Source: Gnetum montanum
Lineage: Eukaryota > Streptophyta > Gnetopsida > Gnetales > Gnetaceae
Length of the DNA stretch: 64,000 bases
Reading direction: 5' to 3'
Assembly: GCA_015680685.1 (NCBI GenBank)
Contig: MNCI01003892.1
Coordinates: 111,580-175,579 of the forward strand
The translations under genes were made by a program, and so were the position numbers. Positions 11,175 to 24,700 of this stretch are shown here, piece by piece. Positions within the stretch are counted from its first letter, which is position 1; the number at the start of each line of letters is the position of its first letter. A model generated the notes under the pieces. It ran no database searches, had not been told where the DNA came from, and worked only from the letters and a program-made list of their open reading frames with translations.

Positions 11175-11619
11175 TGTGTCCTATTGCTCCCTAAGTCTAA
11201 CCAACTAGATCAATTGGTCTAGAAGCCATTGATCCGTCTATGTCAAAGGGATGGAAGCATCAGGAGTGGGAAAAAATTCCTTCCCATCACAGTAAGTGAA
11301 CTCAAAGCTATGTTTATCTTGGAGTTCATGTACATCCAAGGGCATATTTTCTTGCACCTTTGCATAGAGGAAGTCGTAGCGTTCATGTTCCTGAGCTAAG
11401 CCCTCAGGTCCTCAGTTTTGAATCCTAAGTGATCGACGTGTTTCCAGCATTGGGTTGAGTAGTTGTTTAGCACTAGTGGTGCCTTAAATCATGATAGGAA
11501 CCTCAATGTTGAAGGTGTTAGCAACGGTGCTAAAGGAAGCCATTATTAAGCTAAATAGTTTTGCAAATGGGAAAAACAAAGAGATCAAAAAGCAATCAAA
11601 GACACTTTATGTCTTGCAA

Positions 11620-11925
11620 GGCTCCCAAGGAACTGTTGAGGTGACCGATCTGTGCCACACGATGCGTAAATATCCACAAAAGGATGTCGCGTTTACGCTA
11701 GTGCGTGATAGGGTATAGAGCACATGCAAGACTACTGTAAGATAGGCAAGTTAACTAGCAATCGGAAGCTTCATGTCCTGTAGGATTCCCGAGGAACTAT
11801 TGAGGTAACCGATCTTCATGGCACGATGCATAAACAATCACAGATGGGTGTCAAGTTTATGCTAATGTGTATCAAGGTGCAAAAGGCTTACAAGACTACT
11901 GTGACACATGAAAAAGGCACCAAAA
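11620..11925 (-). repeat. two-copy duplication in element D leader, about 164 bp period
   Basis: GGAACTGTTGAGGTGACCGA at about 11629 and GGAACTATTGAGGTAACCGA at about 11793 head two diverged copies. Both continue with C.CGATGC.TAAA, then AAGACTACTGT. The repeat lies between the LTR and gag, where packaging signals are expected. Confidence 0.7.
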
Positions 11926-11950
11926 GGCCCTCCTTCTATCACTAGAAAAT
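11926..11950 (-). promoter_or_regulatory. decayed primer binding site of element D
   Basis: The plus text GGCCCTCCTTCTATCACTAG matches GGCCCTCCTTCTAGCGCCAA beside element J's LTR. The core GCGCCA (TGGCGC on the coding strand) has mutated to TCACTA. The alignment places the LTR edge at 11951. Confidence 0.55.
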
Positions 11951-13628
11951 TGTTGCAACTGAAAACATCGGCAGCTAGAAAACATCGAGGGGTTATTGGT
12001 CATGACAATATTAATCTATAATCTGTGGGAGGGCCATGCTAGATAAATGGAAATGGGGCACTCTGAACAATCTAGTCAATCAGACAAGGACTTAGTTGGT
12101 GTTAATATAACCTTTTGCAACAAATAATTTGAAAAACCAAAATTTATAGCATAAAATAATGTTTAACCTCCAGAGAGATAGGAAACAATGTAAAATGCAA
12201 TGATAAACAAGAAAACAAAGTAAAATTTAGTTAATAAAGTGCATTTCTTCAAGAACGTGACTTCAATCTATCAAGGTGGATACAATTGGTTGCATGGTGT
12301 TGAGGGGCGCAGGGGTCCCAGGAGTAACAAGACATTTAGAGTGAGACAGCTATATACTTGAACGTGGAATCAAGAGCCAACAATGAAGAATGCTCTAGGG
12401 ATAGCAAGAAAGAGCAGAACAAAATTCCAAATGGGAGTGCCAACTACTTATAATGCCAAACAAGGTGTTTACAATGCTCCGGAATACAATGCTAACTTTT
12501 TGCTTACTTGCTAGCCAAGGGACTAGCCAGTTGACCCTAAGACCAAAAAATGCCGAAAAGATCTTAGGATCTCCAAAAGATCTTTGGATCATTTCTCATT
12601 AGGGTATTTATAGGACCAAGGGCACGTGAAAGATGCAGTTTGAACGCCACGTGTCTTGGGCTTGTGTTGACTTGTCTATGCTGCATGGCCATGCATGACT
12701 GTTGGACGTGCATGTCCATTGGATGAGCCTGCCATGCTGTAATTGCAAACCTTCCATGTTGTAATTGCACTGTTAGAGCTTGGAGACGTGTGCCAACAAT
12801 GCAATTAGGTGAAGTGCATTCATGTGACATAACTATTTGCTGTGTCGTGCCATGCTTTGTAGCGTAGCATGTGGGCGTAGCATAGCAACTTGTTACACCA
12901 TGCTATGCTATGCTGCGTAACATAGCGTAGGCACCAGTTTGAAGCAAAACTTGCATCGCATCTTGCTGCATGTGCTGACTTTGCCCTCTACACTACGAAA
13001 CTTGTGAACTTGTTGATCCTGCCCTTTGAGATGCCTTTCGTTATTTTCGTAGAGTTGCTACACTGTGCTATGCTACGTAACATATCATAGTGTAGCATAG
13101 CATAGCAACCAACATGGCCTACTTTTTGCTAAGTTTGCCGCTTTCTGGTGAAGGAGCCATTGCTGAAGAACTTGGATTCGAGTGAAGTAACTATTTTCGA
13201 AGGCCAGAGGTGCTAACTTAGTGCGATTAGAAATCACCAAGTAAGCTGAGCCTTTGTGTCTTGTTCTTGCTAGGCTATGTTACGCTGCATAGCATGGCAT
13301 AGCGTAGCATCTTGTCTTGCAACAATTTATGGTCAACTGTTTGAACAACTATCTCCCGAATCCTACTATGCTATTTAGCATGGCGTAGCATAGCAAACTC
13401 CTTGACTTAGAAAACCTGCTAAACTGTTTTATGCATTTTGAGCACCGTTGGAAACTCTCTGTGTTTCTTCTATGTAGGTTGTCAGCTGGACAAATTACCC
13501 AACTAGAAAATTTGCCAAACTACATAGCCTAAACTCGAAACACCCACTTCTTGTCCAAGCGATATGATGCTACCTGAACTGCGAAGACCCGGTGAAGCAA
13601 GGATGCCTTGAAAATTTAGGGTGTTTCA
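11951..13628 (-). repeat. 5' LTR of element D (1.68 kb)
   Basis: On the minus strand it starts TGAAACACCC at 13628 and ends GTTGCAACA at 11951. A TATA box is at 12603-12613 (CTATAAATACC, minus). The U3 part (12830-13420) holds an array of GCTATGCTA/TAGCATAGC words. Two small minus-strand frames inside it are not genes. The bases just outside (ATCCT, 13629) would be the target duplication, but the other end is not present. Confidence 0.7.
12830..13420. repeat. array of CATAGC/GCTATG dyad words in element D U3
   Basis: Clusters such as TAGCGTAGCATGTGGGCG, CCATGCTATGCTATGCTGCG and TAGCATAGCATAGCAACC occur about every 60-200 bp. The core GCTATGCTA/TAGCATAGC appears on both strands, so the array has dyad character and not a fixed unit length. 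Confidence 0.75.
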
Positions 13629-14160
13629 ATCCTTCCTTTTCAACAAGGCTTGGTCAACTAGGGCTTGTCGACACAATGCAAGAATCTTATATATACCACT
13701 GAATACTTAGTAATTTGTTTGCCATTTGCTCATAACACACAGGGATTTTTTGCAAATTTTTAGAGCCCAAAACCTTCCAAAGCTCATAACTTCTAAACCA
13801 TTTGTCCAAATCACTCTATTTTTTGATCTTGCACTTACTAGAGGTAAGATCTTTATTGTGTAGGCTACAAACCTTAAGGTTTTAGATAAAAATGGATGAA
13901 AATTTTTGAAAATTTTTCTAACTCCCCCAAGGGTTAATAACCTTAACCATATATAAACATCAACGTTTTCACAAGTTAATGCTTCCAATAACCTTTGAGA
14001 TGATTTATTAATGATAATACATATAAAATGACAATTGGATTACTTAAATTAGCCATAATCACAACTTAGCCAAGTGTAACAATCCCTAAGAGATAAGGTA
14101 TCATAATTATTTTAAGGTTAAAAAATTGATTGCTAATCCATGGTCTTATTGTGATTATAG
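13629..14160. other. non-coding between elements D and G
   Basis: No gene is seen. A TGTAACAATCCC word at 14063 resembles an LTR start but has no partner here. A minus-strand frame (13707-13988) has no known domain. Confidence 0.4.
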
Positions 14161-16990
14161 ATGACACCAAAACAAAAATGTCCATAGGAAGGAAAACCCT
14201 TGCAACCACAAGAGAAGTAGCCCAAATCTGGAAGGGGTCAACAAGAACAAGACCAAGAACTACCTAAGGCAACCCATGCAATAGGACCTCTTCGTGAGGA
14301 GCCTGAAGTGAAATTTGTTTGAAAAATTCTAGAAGAAGAAGTGTTGACCAAACAATCATAAAGAAAAGAAGTGCTTGGACTCATACCAAGGCTTGAGGTC
14401 ACTTTGACTCAAGCCTACCTTGATATCATCAAGTCCCAAGAGATTCAACAATCCCTTCTTCAAAAGATCAACTTTGGGCCATTTTTGAAGAAAGCTCTAG
14501 AGGATATTAAGACTCAAATATGAACCTCTTCCATATGGCCAATCATCATGTTTAGTGGGCAATGGTACATGGGAGAAACATACCTCTTCTAGAACAATCG
14601 AAGAAAGGATCCACATTCAAGATCAAGGATATTCAAGTGTCCTACATGGTAGAAACTATTACATAGGCACTTAGGTTGCTTGACACTAGAACATAGCTAG
14701 TGGAATTATCCATGCAAGGTGACCTTGAGGAAAAAAAAAGTGGACCTAGCAATGGTACAGGGTGGACCATAAGGAGTATGGTGCGCTCACACTAGCAAAG
14801 CAAATATACTTCAAAATTGCAACTTATCACCTCAATCCAATGATGAGGCTAAGCAAGGTAACTACCTTCTCCACCCAAGCATGTATTGCTCTAAGTAGGA
14901 AGTTCCCATTAACCTTTCACAACTACTATACTTGGAGATTAAGAAGTGTTTCAAAGAAAATGAATGTGGAAGGAACACCCTACCCTTTCCATGCCTTATC
15001 CGAAGACTTTGGAAAATGGTAGACATCGTTTGCTACTCTAATGATACACTCAAGCATACACCTTTGGCTTCATGATCTGAGATCATGAAAGGGAAGATGC
15101 TAATGATGACTCAATTAGAGGAGCTACTACCACCACTACCCACTCAAGAAATAACATCGAAGGCCCACACAACCATTGACCATTTATAGAAAATTTGAGA
15201 AAAGCTCTTGAGTGAACAAGAGTAATAAGTAGGAATGAGTGGGGTAGATCCATCTCTGTATCAGCTAGTAATGAGTCACGTTAATGAGGTGGCCTAAATA
15301 GTTAGCTAGATAGAGAGGGGTGGTCCCATTTTCTCTACCCAAAGAATGCAGCTACCCATGAGGTTGGATTCCAATGCTTGGGAGGTGATGGTGTCATTAT
15401 CATAACACCATTTATTCTTAAAAATATTTGGGAATGTTGCCATTTTCTTGGTGTAGTTGGAGGAAGCAGAAGGGGAAACTATCTTGGTGATGTAGTATGA
15501 AGGGTAGGAGACAGTGGAAAAAGTGGTTGTTGACCATGTAGTAGAAGTATTGAATGCACCCATGGCATCTATACTAGGCATATCTACACTTCAAGATGTG
15601 TAGATGTCTGTAGGCATGGTCAATGGAAAATTGAATGTAACCCAACATGAAAGGTTATTGGAATGAATGGTAGGAACCAGGCAACCGACTTCAAACATCT
15701 TTGATCTTCTAGAGAACATCATTGCAACCTAGTTAGAGCTGCTAAATGCAAGGGGTAGATGTATTATTTTGGAGGGGCAACTAGAAATAGCCCAAGAGCA
15801 AAACCAATGCTTGGCAGTGGAGGTTGTCGAACCTTGTGCTTGACTTAGTCCAGTAATGACAAGAGATGAAGCTATCAAACAACTTCAAGAACAATTTTAG
15901 AAGGTTGAGGAGGAGGTAGTGATGACCATCTTTAAATAGTCTATAGTAGAAGATGAAATGTACTCAATCCAAAAGAACTTGAATTAGATGTGCTAGGATA
16001 ATGAAGCATTTACCACACATAATCATTGTCTATGAAATGTTGATGGTCAAAAATATCAATTGCAAGAATTCATTCATTAACAACAGGAGCAACTTACCAG
16101 GGTAAACACTAAACTAAGGAAATTGGCTATGGAAAACTGTAATATATTAATAAAGGAGGTATGCACCTTGTGTTAAAAATCTTCCATCGAGATTATCACC
16201 TTGAAGAATGAAGCTCTCAAATTTGAGAAAGTGAAGAATCACTACAAGGACCAGGTTGGGCTATAGAAGGAAGTGAATGCAAACAAATTTAGATGGAAAA
16301 GGTGAATTTGAATGAAGCCCTCTAACAACTCCAACAAGGAAGAGAAATATGGCAATCCATCCTTGATGGGATCGATGCCTATAACAAATTTTAGATCTAC
16401 TTAAAGGAGTTGCAAATTAAGGAAATGATAGAGTACATGGAGTTGGCCAATCTCCATTATGCAAACCTAGTAATGCTGACTGCTAAAAAACCATGATTAG
16501 AATTGGAAAAATAGGTGGCTAACTTGTATCTACTATATGAGGTCAAGTTCAAGCACCACAAAGACACCAAGAAAAAGCTTGAGACTGCAAACACTAAGCT
16601 TGATGTTCTTAGAGGGAGATTCAGAGATCAACAATCTATTGCTGATAACCTAGCCAGATGGACAAATGACTATAAGAAGCTAAAGAACACAATCAGGGTG
16701 TTCAACATTGAACTCAAATAGTTCACTACCTAGTTTGTCAATGCAAAGTACTTGTTTCTAGCAATCTCGTATCCTTGGGATGTGCCCGTTCTAACCCATA
16801 TTAGGGAAGCTACATAGATGGTGCATGATTCCAAGAGTAAGGAGGAGAAAATGAAAGCACTGTTAGATGATTTTTTTTCCTCTTTCCTAAAGTTTCAGTA
16901 GTAGTAGGATAGTTGCAACCACCTTACCCACCTATGCGTGAAGCCAATGAAGGTCCCTTAGAGCCTCAGGAACCACCACTACCTAAGACT
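14161..16990 (+). pseudogene. coiled-coil accessory protein of element G, many stops
   Basis: The reading begins near an ATG at 14161 (MTPKQK). Conserved blocks shared with elements E or H follow: FGPFLKKALEDI (about 14475), WPI..SG.WYMGE.Y.F (about 14535, frameshifted), an open stretch at 14762-15022, a long Glu/Gln/Lys-rich heptad-like region (15700-16500), then LDVLRGRFRDQQSIADNLAR and VFNIEL at 16600-16720, and FVNAKYLFLAISYPWDVPV at 16735-16785. The same C-terminal blocks occur at 51.6 kb. Most stops are TAG/TAA where Gln fits (for example EQF*KVEE), which suggests C-to-T decay. No RT, integrase or protease motif is present. The function is unknown; a structural or env-like third ORF is one guess. 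Confidence 0.65.
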
Positions 16991-17235
16991 GTATGATATT
17001 TTCCAACAAATTTAGAACATCAAGGAACATGTTATCCAATTTTGAAGAGTTGAGTCATGGTGTTCAATTTTGTTACTACAACACCTTCATTTTTTGTAAT
17101 ATGTTGATTTGTACACCTGGGCACTCCATTTTTTGTCAAGTTAGTTAGCTTGTTTTGGTTGAAAAGAAATTAGTCAATAATCCCATACCTTCCTAATTTT
17201 GTAAAAGAACTTGAGGAAAAGTTTTTATTTCATCA

Positions 17236-17243
17236 TGGGGGTA
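17236..17243 (+). promoter_or_regulatory. polypurine tract of element G
   Basis: CATGGGGGTA directly precedes TGATGAGT. The preceding 70 bp (AATAATCCCATACCT..., AACTTGAGGA.AAGTTTTTATT) align with the same position in element E read on the minus strand. Confidence 0.7.
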
Positions 17244-17860
17244 TGATGAGTCGCATTCTATCAGTTGCATCGATGTGACCTCATCGATGTGGCCTTGTCA
17301 TCTGGGCCTCATCATGAGGCCTAGTTAATGCATCATATCAGGCATCAACATGGCCCTATCAATGTAGTGCTTGTAGTTAACTATAAATATATGCATGTAG
17401 CTGCATTTATGGTAAGTAGAAATTGTAGTTGTAGTGGAGCTCTTGCATTTTTTCGATTTGAACGTTAGAATTTTTTCCCTTAGTGCTTGCAACAAGAGTC
17501 ATTAAGTATATGGATCTTTATTCAAGCATTGTTGTACCTAAGCACAATAGTGTGTGTAGCAATACAGACATTCTTTCTAATAAACCTTGTAGCACTTTTG
17601 ATAGATTAACTATTTCATTTATGCATTCAGTGTTTTTAATTATTTATTAAACATTTTTCATTAGTTATTAAATATTTTTCAAATTATTACTTTAACGAGG
17701 CAATTAAGTGGATAGATTGCACACAGAAGTACAACTGCTTTGAGCGTAACACATATTCGCTTAGTAATCCCAGCAACGTTATTGCTTGGCATGCCTATTA
17801 GTGTAGTGCTTGGTAACCCAACAATGAATACATGGGTTTAAGATGTGTACGAAAAGTAGG
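17244..17860 (+). repeat. 3' LTR (part or all) of element G
   Basis: It starts TGATGAGTCGC after the PPT. U3 carries ATCGATGTGACCTCATCGAT-type dyads (17270-17300) and a TATA box at 17383 (AACTATAAATATATG). AT-rich sequence with polyadenylation-like words follows. The 3' edge was not fixed because no second LTR copy is in the window. Confidence 0.55.
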
Positions 17861-18449
17861 ATTGGATGCTTATGTTATGATTAGTTAAATGCTAGTTAAT
17901 TAGTTAATTTAGTTTAGTTATTCTAATTCTTTTAATTTACATTCTGAGCACCAAACTATAAACTACAAAATGATAAAAATAAAATGCCTCAATTACACTT
18001 AACCACACCAACAAATGTCACAAGTGTAATTGGAAAGACAATGATTGACCTTAGGGCTATATTCAATTCCTAAAGGACTAATGCACCAGAAATGATAAAG
18101 TTCATGAAATTCAATTGAATTGTGCATGAATGCTTTGTGATTCATATGGTTTGGCATAATGGTACCTCAGCACTCATCAATGAAAAAATAGCCCATACCT
18201 TTCTTCAAAAGAATATTCATTGTTTGTCCTTCTCTTGTTGTCTAGATTATCATAAGTTTTATCACCTTTGTAGTTGTAGTCTTTCCTATTCCTTAATGTA
18301 AAGAAGAAAATAAAAGATTTACCTTTACAAATTTGCTATACTATTTGAATGTAGTAATCAATGAATTGCATTAATCTCCTTATCCAATTATGCTAGACAT
18401 TTATTGACCCTCCCTTGTTCATGTTTCTTTATCTATAAGAGATAACCAA
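17861..18449. other. unrecognised sequence between element G and the copia LTR
   Basis: It should include the first internal bases of the copia element (minus strand, after the PBS), but no gag or other motif is readable in any frame. Confidence 0.35.
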
Positions 18450-18461
18450 GATTTGATACCA
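18450..18461 (-). promoter_or_regulatory. tRNA-iMet-type primer binding site, copia element
   Basis: The minus strand reads TGGTATCAAATC two bases after the LTR end. The usual plant PBS is TGGTATCAGAGC, complementary to initiator tRNA-Met. Confidence 0.65.
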
Positions 18462-18463
18462 CT

Positions 18464-19502
18464 TGAGGACTAAGAACTTAGAAGGGATGGATGAATAAGT
18501 TCCTCAAATTGCAAGCAACACTTGTTACACAAAACACAATAATTACATGATTCCCCAAATTGGGTAGTCCACACTTGGAGGGTAAATTTCTTGCATACCT
18601 CCGAACTTTGTTTCTTTTAAAATGTTGTTTAGAGAACACCACAACCTTTACAAAGTTTGAGCTCTACTAAGGAGAGTTTTGTCATTATAACAACTCTCAA
18701 CCCTACAAGATTCCAACAAGCTCAAGAGTGATTTAAAGGATCCAACAACTTGTAAAAAATAGAGTTTATCTCTAGAGTGTTTTAACATAGCAAAACAACT
18801 CAATCCCGCAGGATCCAGAAAAGCTCTAAAAGGATGCCTTCTTGCAAGACACACATCAACTCATCAGGGTAGCAACAAAATAAAAAGAACCATAACAAGA
18901 GAGTGTAAATCAATTTACAAATTCCTTGTACAATGAAGCACATTTCCATACCAAATCTAACAAATGATGTGAAAATTAAAGTACACAAGTACATTAGCAT
19001 AATATAGACAATAATAGCTTTGATGTCGACAATGCTTATATAATAATCAAGAATTTGATGTCCTCTTATAGCATTGGAGTTTCAAAAAATACCTTGAAAT
19101 TTTTGTAATGACTAATGTAGATGTCTCCTTCAAGATTGGGATGTCTCTTTGAATTCATCTTTAACTTTGGTGATACATCTTTCTAGGATTGACTTTCTCT
19201 TGGCCAAGACATCTTTTGTTCCTTGGAGACATCTTCTCAACTTTTGAGCTCTAGTTCCTAAGGCTTTCTCTTGTTGATTTAGCTTCCTATCAATCCTTGG
19301 AGCATCTTCATTTAGCCTGTAGTATTCATAGTTTTCCATGCTCTCATTTTTCCTATGAAATCTTTTACTTTGATAGCCATGCTTCCTTGAGTCCTTGTTC
19401 ATGATGTGGAGTTCTTATTCTTGTACTGTAAATACAACATCCATAACAAACATCCTTTGTTCTTCATTTTCCTTAAGATTTTGGCATACCAAAAGGTCAA
19501 CA
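18464..19502 (-). repeat. 5' LTR of a Ty1/copia-type element
   Basis: On the minus strand it begins TGTTGACCTTTTGG at 19502 and ends CCTCA at 18464. Its R-U5 half (TTGTTGGATCCTTT, TTGTAAAGGTTGTGG, ACCCTCCAAGTGTGGACTAC, GAACTTATTCATCC) aligns with 43000-43342 on the plus strand. Its U3 carries several AGATGTCT/AGACATCT words (19120-19260). Small frames inside it are not genes. Confidence 0.65.
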
Positions 19503-21760
19503 CTTTATACATGCTTTATTCATAAATACATTTTAAACTACTAAATAAGACAAAAAAAACATTACCTCCCACACCATGGAATTTGGATTTTTGATTTTTT
19601 TTCATTTATGAATAGAAACTAAGTGTGAGTATGTTCTTTCTCATTTTTACTATCTTCTTCCATTTTCCATTCTTTTTCCAAATTTTTAGCTTTTTGGAAG
19701 GATTTTTTGTTACATTAAGCTTAGATTTGGCATTTCTGGGATCGTATCTATGTGGATATAGAACTTGGTTGGAGTGAAACAAAGTTTTTTCATATTCTTT
19801 AGCCTTTTATGCTTGTTTTGGATTTCCCACTTCAACAATTTTAATTGGTCAGTTTTCTTTCTCTTTTTCCTATATTTTTATGTTGGATTAGTCTATGTCA
19901 TCATGCAATGTAGGCATGTGAGATGAATAGTTTAAAGATTAAGTTTGGATCTATTGTTTTGTAAATTACCTGAAATTTTGAAGTTTTGGTTTTAAATTAT
20001 TTATGAATAAATATGCAATGTGTGAAATTATGTGGACTTGAAAAATATTAGATGTAATGTGGATGAGACTAGCATGGTTAGGATATTATATTTTATGAGC
20101 ATGTTTTTGCATAGGCATTTCTAGGAGTTTCAATTTATATTGCTTGTAATTAAATATTATTATTTATTATTTTAGTAATTAAAGTTTAAACACACAACTT
20201 TATTTCTCATAGTATAATTGAGGTGGAATTAGTGTTTCTGGGATTCTCTTTTGATGTATTTTCTATTAATGGATTTTTTCTCTTTTTTGGCATCTATCAT
20301 CATGAGGATTCTAATAGTGGTCATTTTTATAATATTATATGTAGTTCAAGGAGTATGGTTGCAATACAAAATTTTTTTATATCATGATACGATATTATCT
20401 ATATGGAGTGAGTGTGATTCTTATATGTGGATATATGGGATTATGTTATGTTTACTTCAAATGTATTGTGCTTGTGACATATGATGGATTTAGCTAGCCT
20501 AGGTTGGAATATGTCTTCACAACAACACTTATAGCAATCATTAGTATGGACCGGTTGGTAATGAGGTATCCTAGAGGTAGTTCTAGTTTGACCCCTATCA
20601 TAATGCATCAATGAGGCTCCTATCTTAGGGCTCATCCTGAGACTGAAAGAACATAGGTGTGATCGTCCCTATAACTAGTATGAGGCATAGGTTTGTACAT
20701 TCCTATAGCTAGTCCTCTAGAAGGCTAGTGGTTGTGAGTCATAGATTAATGAACCCTAGCACTGGTTAGATAAATAAAAGACTAATAAAATACCTACAAG
20801 AAAGTAGCTGATTATGACTACCAATGACAACATTTCACATGCATCATTGAGTGTGGATATGTTAGTAGCCACATGGATAATGTATATATATAGGTATTGT
20901 AACCACATGGGTTATATGTATATGTTGGTATTGTGATTATATAGAAGACTTTATGTTAGCTTCATTTTGTAAGTCATAGTAATGGTGATATATCTTATGA
21001 TTTCTCTATGAATATATGATTGATATGATTCTTGATCGTATAATGTGGATATGAATGCATGGGCATGATAGTGAAAAGACATGCAGTATTGTGCAATGGA
21101 TATATGATATTATGTTTGACAATGACTATATCTATAACTTTGTGCTAGATATTGGTTAACTCTAGTAGGAATTATGCTAGTACTGCATGTGATATTTATG
21201 TGCATGTATTTCTTATAATGTATGTGAGACTAATAGTTAACACAAGTTACCTTTTATCCAATTTCCCTCCTTCACTATAGCACTTGTTGATCATCTAGTA
21301 GGGTAAGTGTCAAGGCTTCCAACTTGGTTTTATAGTGAATTTATTTAGTTACAAGTTGAGGCTACAAGAGTGGAAGTGAGCACTAAGAGAATATAAGAGA
21401 GGGGGATGTCTTCGTGGATTGGATGATATATATTTCCATATATAGTATTGCAAACTCTTCATATTTGTATGACCCTCTCTGTACTCTTATGTATATGATG
21501 TTAATGTTTTTGTATCCTGTGAGTAGTATAGATTTTTGATTTATGTAGAGACATGCAATTTTACAAATCTGTAGAATTTAATCTTCCTTAATACATACAT
21601 ACATACATACACACATACATAGTGGTTCATTCTTAATGTATTTTCTTGAATCATTAATTTCCATGTTTTCATGCTTCCATTATGTTTTTCTTTTTTTTTT
21701 TTACTAGGGATCTTAGGCATCACTTTGTCCTAACTAGAAGTGGTAGGGAAAAGTGTTACA
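19503..21760. other. AT-rich sequence, no gene recognised
   Basis: T-rich on the plus strand. A 77-codon hydrophobic frame at 20251-20484 reflects base composition and has no family resemblance. A (TACA)n microsatellite lies at 21593-21620. The minus strand starts TGTAACACTT at 21759, which resembles an LTR start but has no partner. Confidence 0.45.
21593..21620. repeat. (TACA)n microsatellite
   Basis: About seven imperfect tetranucleotide units ending in ACACACATACATA. Confidence 0.9.
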
Positions 21761-24700
21761 AATTTCCTCTAAGGAATAGATGTTAGAGGAAGATAAGCCT
21801 AGAAACCCTTAAAACATGATCTAGATATATTCATTTAATGTCAAATTCCTTATTAATAAAGTTTCTTTTTATTTTCTTTTACATTTTCTCTATTAGGTTT
21901 AATAGACATAATATTTCATATAATGTAGATTTAACATTTGCCATAGAATTTAAGAAAAAGATATCAAAATTGTTATTAGAACAAACTATAATTCACAATA
22001 TATTACGATCATAGAAATAACACATTTTAAGAAAGACTACAAGTGTGGGTGAACCATCCCTAAAAGTAAATCCATTCAAGATTAACCATGACAATGTAAT
22101 AAGTAATGATTCAACGCAAATATTAGCCTACAAATAAGAGTCTTATGGAAATTAGAGTAAGATCCTTTCCTAGTATATCAACTTCTATGAATACTAATTA
22201 ATGTTGATTTTAAAGGACATCCAATAAGAGAAGGATCAACAAAGCACATTAATTGCCTAAAATTATAGCTCAGATAAAATAGTTAATAAAAGAAATTATT
22301 TAGTAACTTTTCTTCTAGAAAAATCATTACCATTTCCTAGTACTAGTATATGTTCTATTAATTATGTAGGAATTTGAATTCTTAAGTATTAATTTAGAAA
22401 ATAGATTAAGGTAATCCTTAGCATCTTTCTTTTAATGTTAGAATTTGTTTTCCAACTCATAGGAGTAATCCTTTACTAAAATTCTCTTATTTATTTTCAT
22501 ATCATCAAGTTTTATCTTTTAAAAACATTTAAATCCTTAAAAGTATAAATAAACATAATATTCTTAACTTAGTTTTAAATTATCAATAAGATAGAAGAAT
22601 ATATCAAGATAACTTTATCAAAATACTATAAGAAACTCAAGCTAATTATACATTCCTCTACTTAACTAGTAAGGGCTAGTATTAGAGTTTGATTTCATAC
22701 CTTCACTCAACATGTCTAATGTAGTAGGATCTAAATGAGTTGAAAGTGTAATCGTAACTTTAAACTTTATGATAACAATGATTTATGATAATTCATATAG
22801 TAATTACTTATGAATCCTCTTAGTAATTAACAACATCACATTAACTTGATTTTTAACTTAGTACTAGTTATAGGCTATCATAGATAGTCATGAAAATTAC
22901 TATTTTTAGTTTTCAGAGATTGTAACATTGTATTTGGGCTTGTGTTACTTTAGATTAGGATATACTAAGATTGTAAGAACTTATTGTGTTTTAGTGGTTT
23001 TTTTTTCTTTCATATGACTACAACCTTTTTATGGTTGTAGCATCTTCTTGTATCTCGGGCTTATGGTACACTTATGATGCTCATTGGTAAGTTAATATCC
23101 TTAGTATTATATGATCTAGATCACTTTGGACTTCTTCAACAATCCACCACTAAGTTGATTCAGCTACTCTACGATAAGTGATGGACTACTATCTCAACAT
23201 AGCCTATCCTTCTTACTTTCATAGCCCTCATAGCTAATTATCTTGTGATATCTTTACTTAGTTCACTATGCTAAATTTTTTTGAATTCAAAATTAAGGTA
23301 TAATCATTAGTTTCTTAACTTAATCCAATAGTAATCTACAAGAGTCATAACTCCTAACATAGGGTATGAGAACACAAGTACTCACTTAATAACATATAAT
23401 AAAAGATATAATAATAACGAAGACATGGAATAAAAGGAATAAAGAAGAATAAAGGTCAAGTATGTAAGACAAATTGAGCTAAGAAAGTCGCATTGGAATA
23501 ATAGCCACAATAATGCTCATAACTTAGAAGAGTTTATGAACCATAATGATTCATAAAATTACAAAGGAAAAAAGGCATATGCCATAGAAGAGACTAAAAG
23601 TAGTAGTTAGAAACACCAAAATACAAAGATGATACAAGTAGATGTCATGAAACACAAAGTTCATAATAATATTTTGAGCATCACAACCAAAAGGTTTAAG
23701 AAGTGAGTTGTAAGTTATAAAGAAAATCTTGCAAGAGACATGTCTGATCCCTATAGCATAGGATCTAGTTTACTAAAGAAAAAGATAAGTTCCAAATTAT
23801 TTCATACATACCTTGGTCTAGTTTCTTAAATAAGAAGAAAAGTTCATCGAAAAGATTACTATGAAGAAGCAAATAAAATAAGAAAAAGGCATATGAAGAA
23901 GTATCTCATAACGTTGGGTGAAGCTAAGTTAGCAATGGTTTAGTAAAGTTAAGAAATAAGTTAAGCTAAAGAAGACTTAATAAAGTTTACATAAAAAAGC
24001 TTGTAATATAATAAGCTAAAAATAACAATCATAAGTGTATTATCAACTTATAATGAAGGAGAAAATATGATTTAGAAGATGCACTATTAGAGAATGAGCA
24101 ACATAACCAAAGCATAAAAAGTTCTTATGAACTTAGTTTAGTAGAATCTAGAATTACAACAAGTACAAAGATGATGATTATGAATTAGCAAGATTATGAA
24201 CAAGTTCTAAGTTACAGAATTAGTAGAATTTACTTCTATTCATCATAACAAGATTTATATACAGCTCAATCAATAAGAGTTAGAATACTTATAACTACTA
24301 AGCCTATGAAGAGTAGTTATCATTACGAAGAGAGCTATGATCTTACAATTCTACAATATTACTTTTAACTCATCACATCATGAAGAATTCTAAAGATAAC
24401 TAAGAGAATGTAATTTATAACAATATTTTTATAAATGATGTTTATCAGTAGTAATTTATAAAAAATGTATCTCTATGTAAAAGATCTTGAGGTAATAGAG
24501 TTATGTTACAAATGTAATGAAAATCAAGAAAAGGAAAATCTAATAGAATAGCTTATCTTTTGGAGTTGGACATATTTATAACTTTATTTTTTTTATTTTA
24601 TATTGTTTTCTAATATACCATTTTATAGTGCTTAGGATATCTTCCATTTTCATACTTACAATTTAGAGCTTTCTTACTTTATGGTTTTATAGATCATCAT

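Larger units (their letters stand above)
8764..13628 (-). mobile_element. Element D: minus-strand gypsy, gag and 5' LTR only
   Basis: Read on the minus strand: 5' LTR (13628 to 11951), mutated PBS, leader, gag (11174 to about 9200) and a few hundred bases of probable gag-protease linker down to 8764, where the end of element A begins. The rest of D is not in the window. Its LTR begins TGAAACACCC and its gag aligns with that of element J, so both belong to the Tat-like family. Confidence 0.75.

Noticed and set aside
12840-13420. CRISPR-like array suspected from short recurring words
   Set aside because: Word spacing is irregular and words appear on both strands. The context is a plant LTR.
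14063-14075. TGTAACA words at 1226, 14063 and 21759 (minus) as LTR starts
   Set aside because: No partner LTR, PBS or PPT could be located, so no element boundary is claimed.
20251-20484. Hydrophobic 77-residue frame, a possible membrane protein
   Set aside because: Composition-driven in T-rich DNA. No family resemblance or promoter context.
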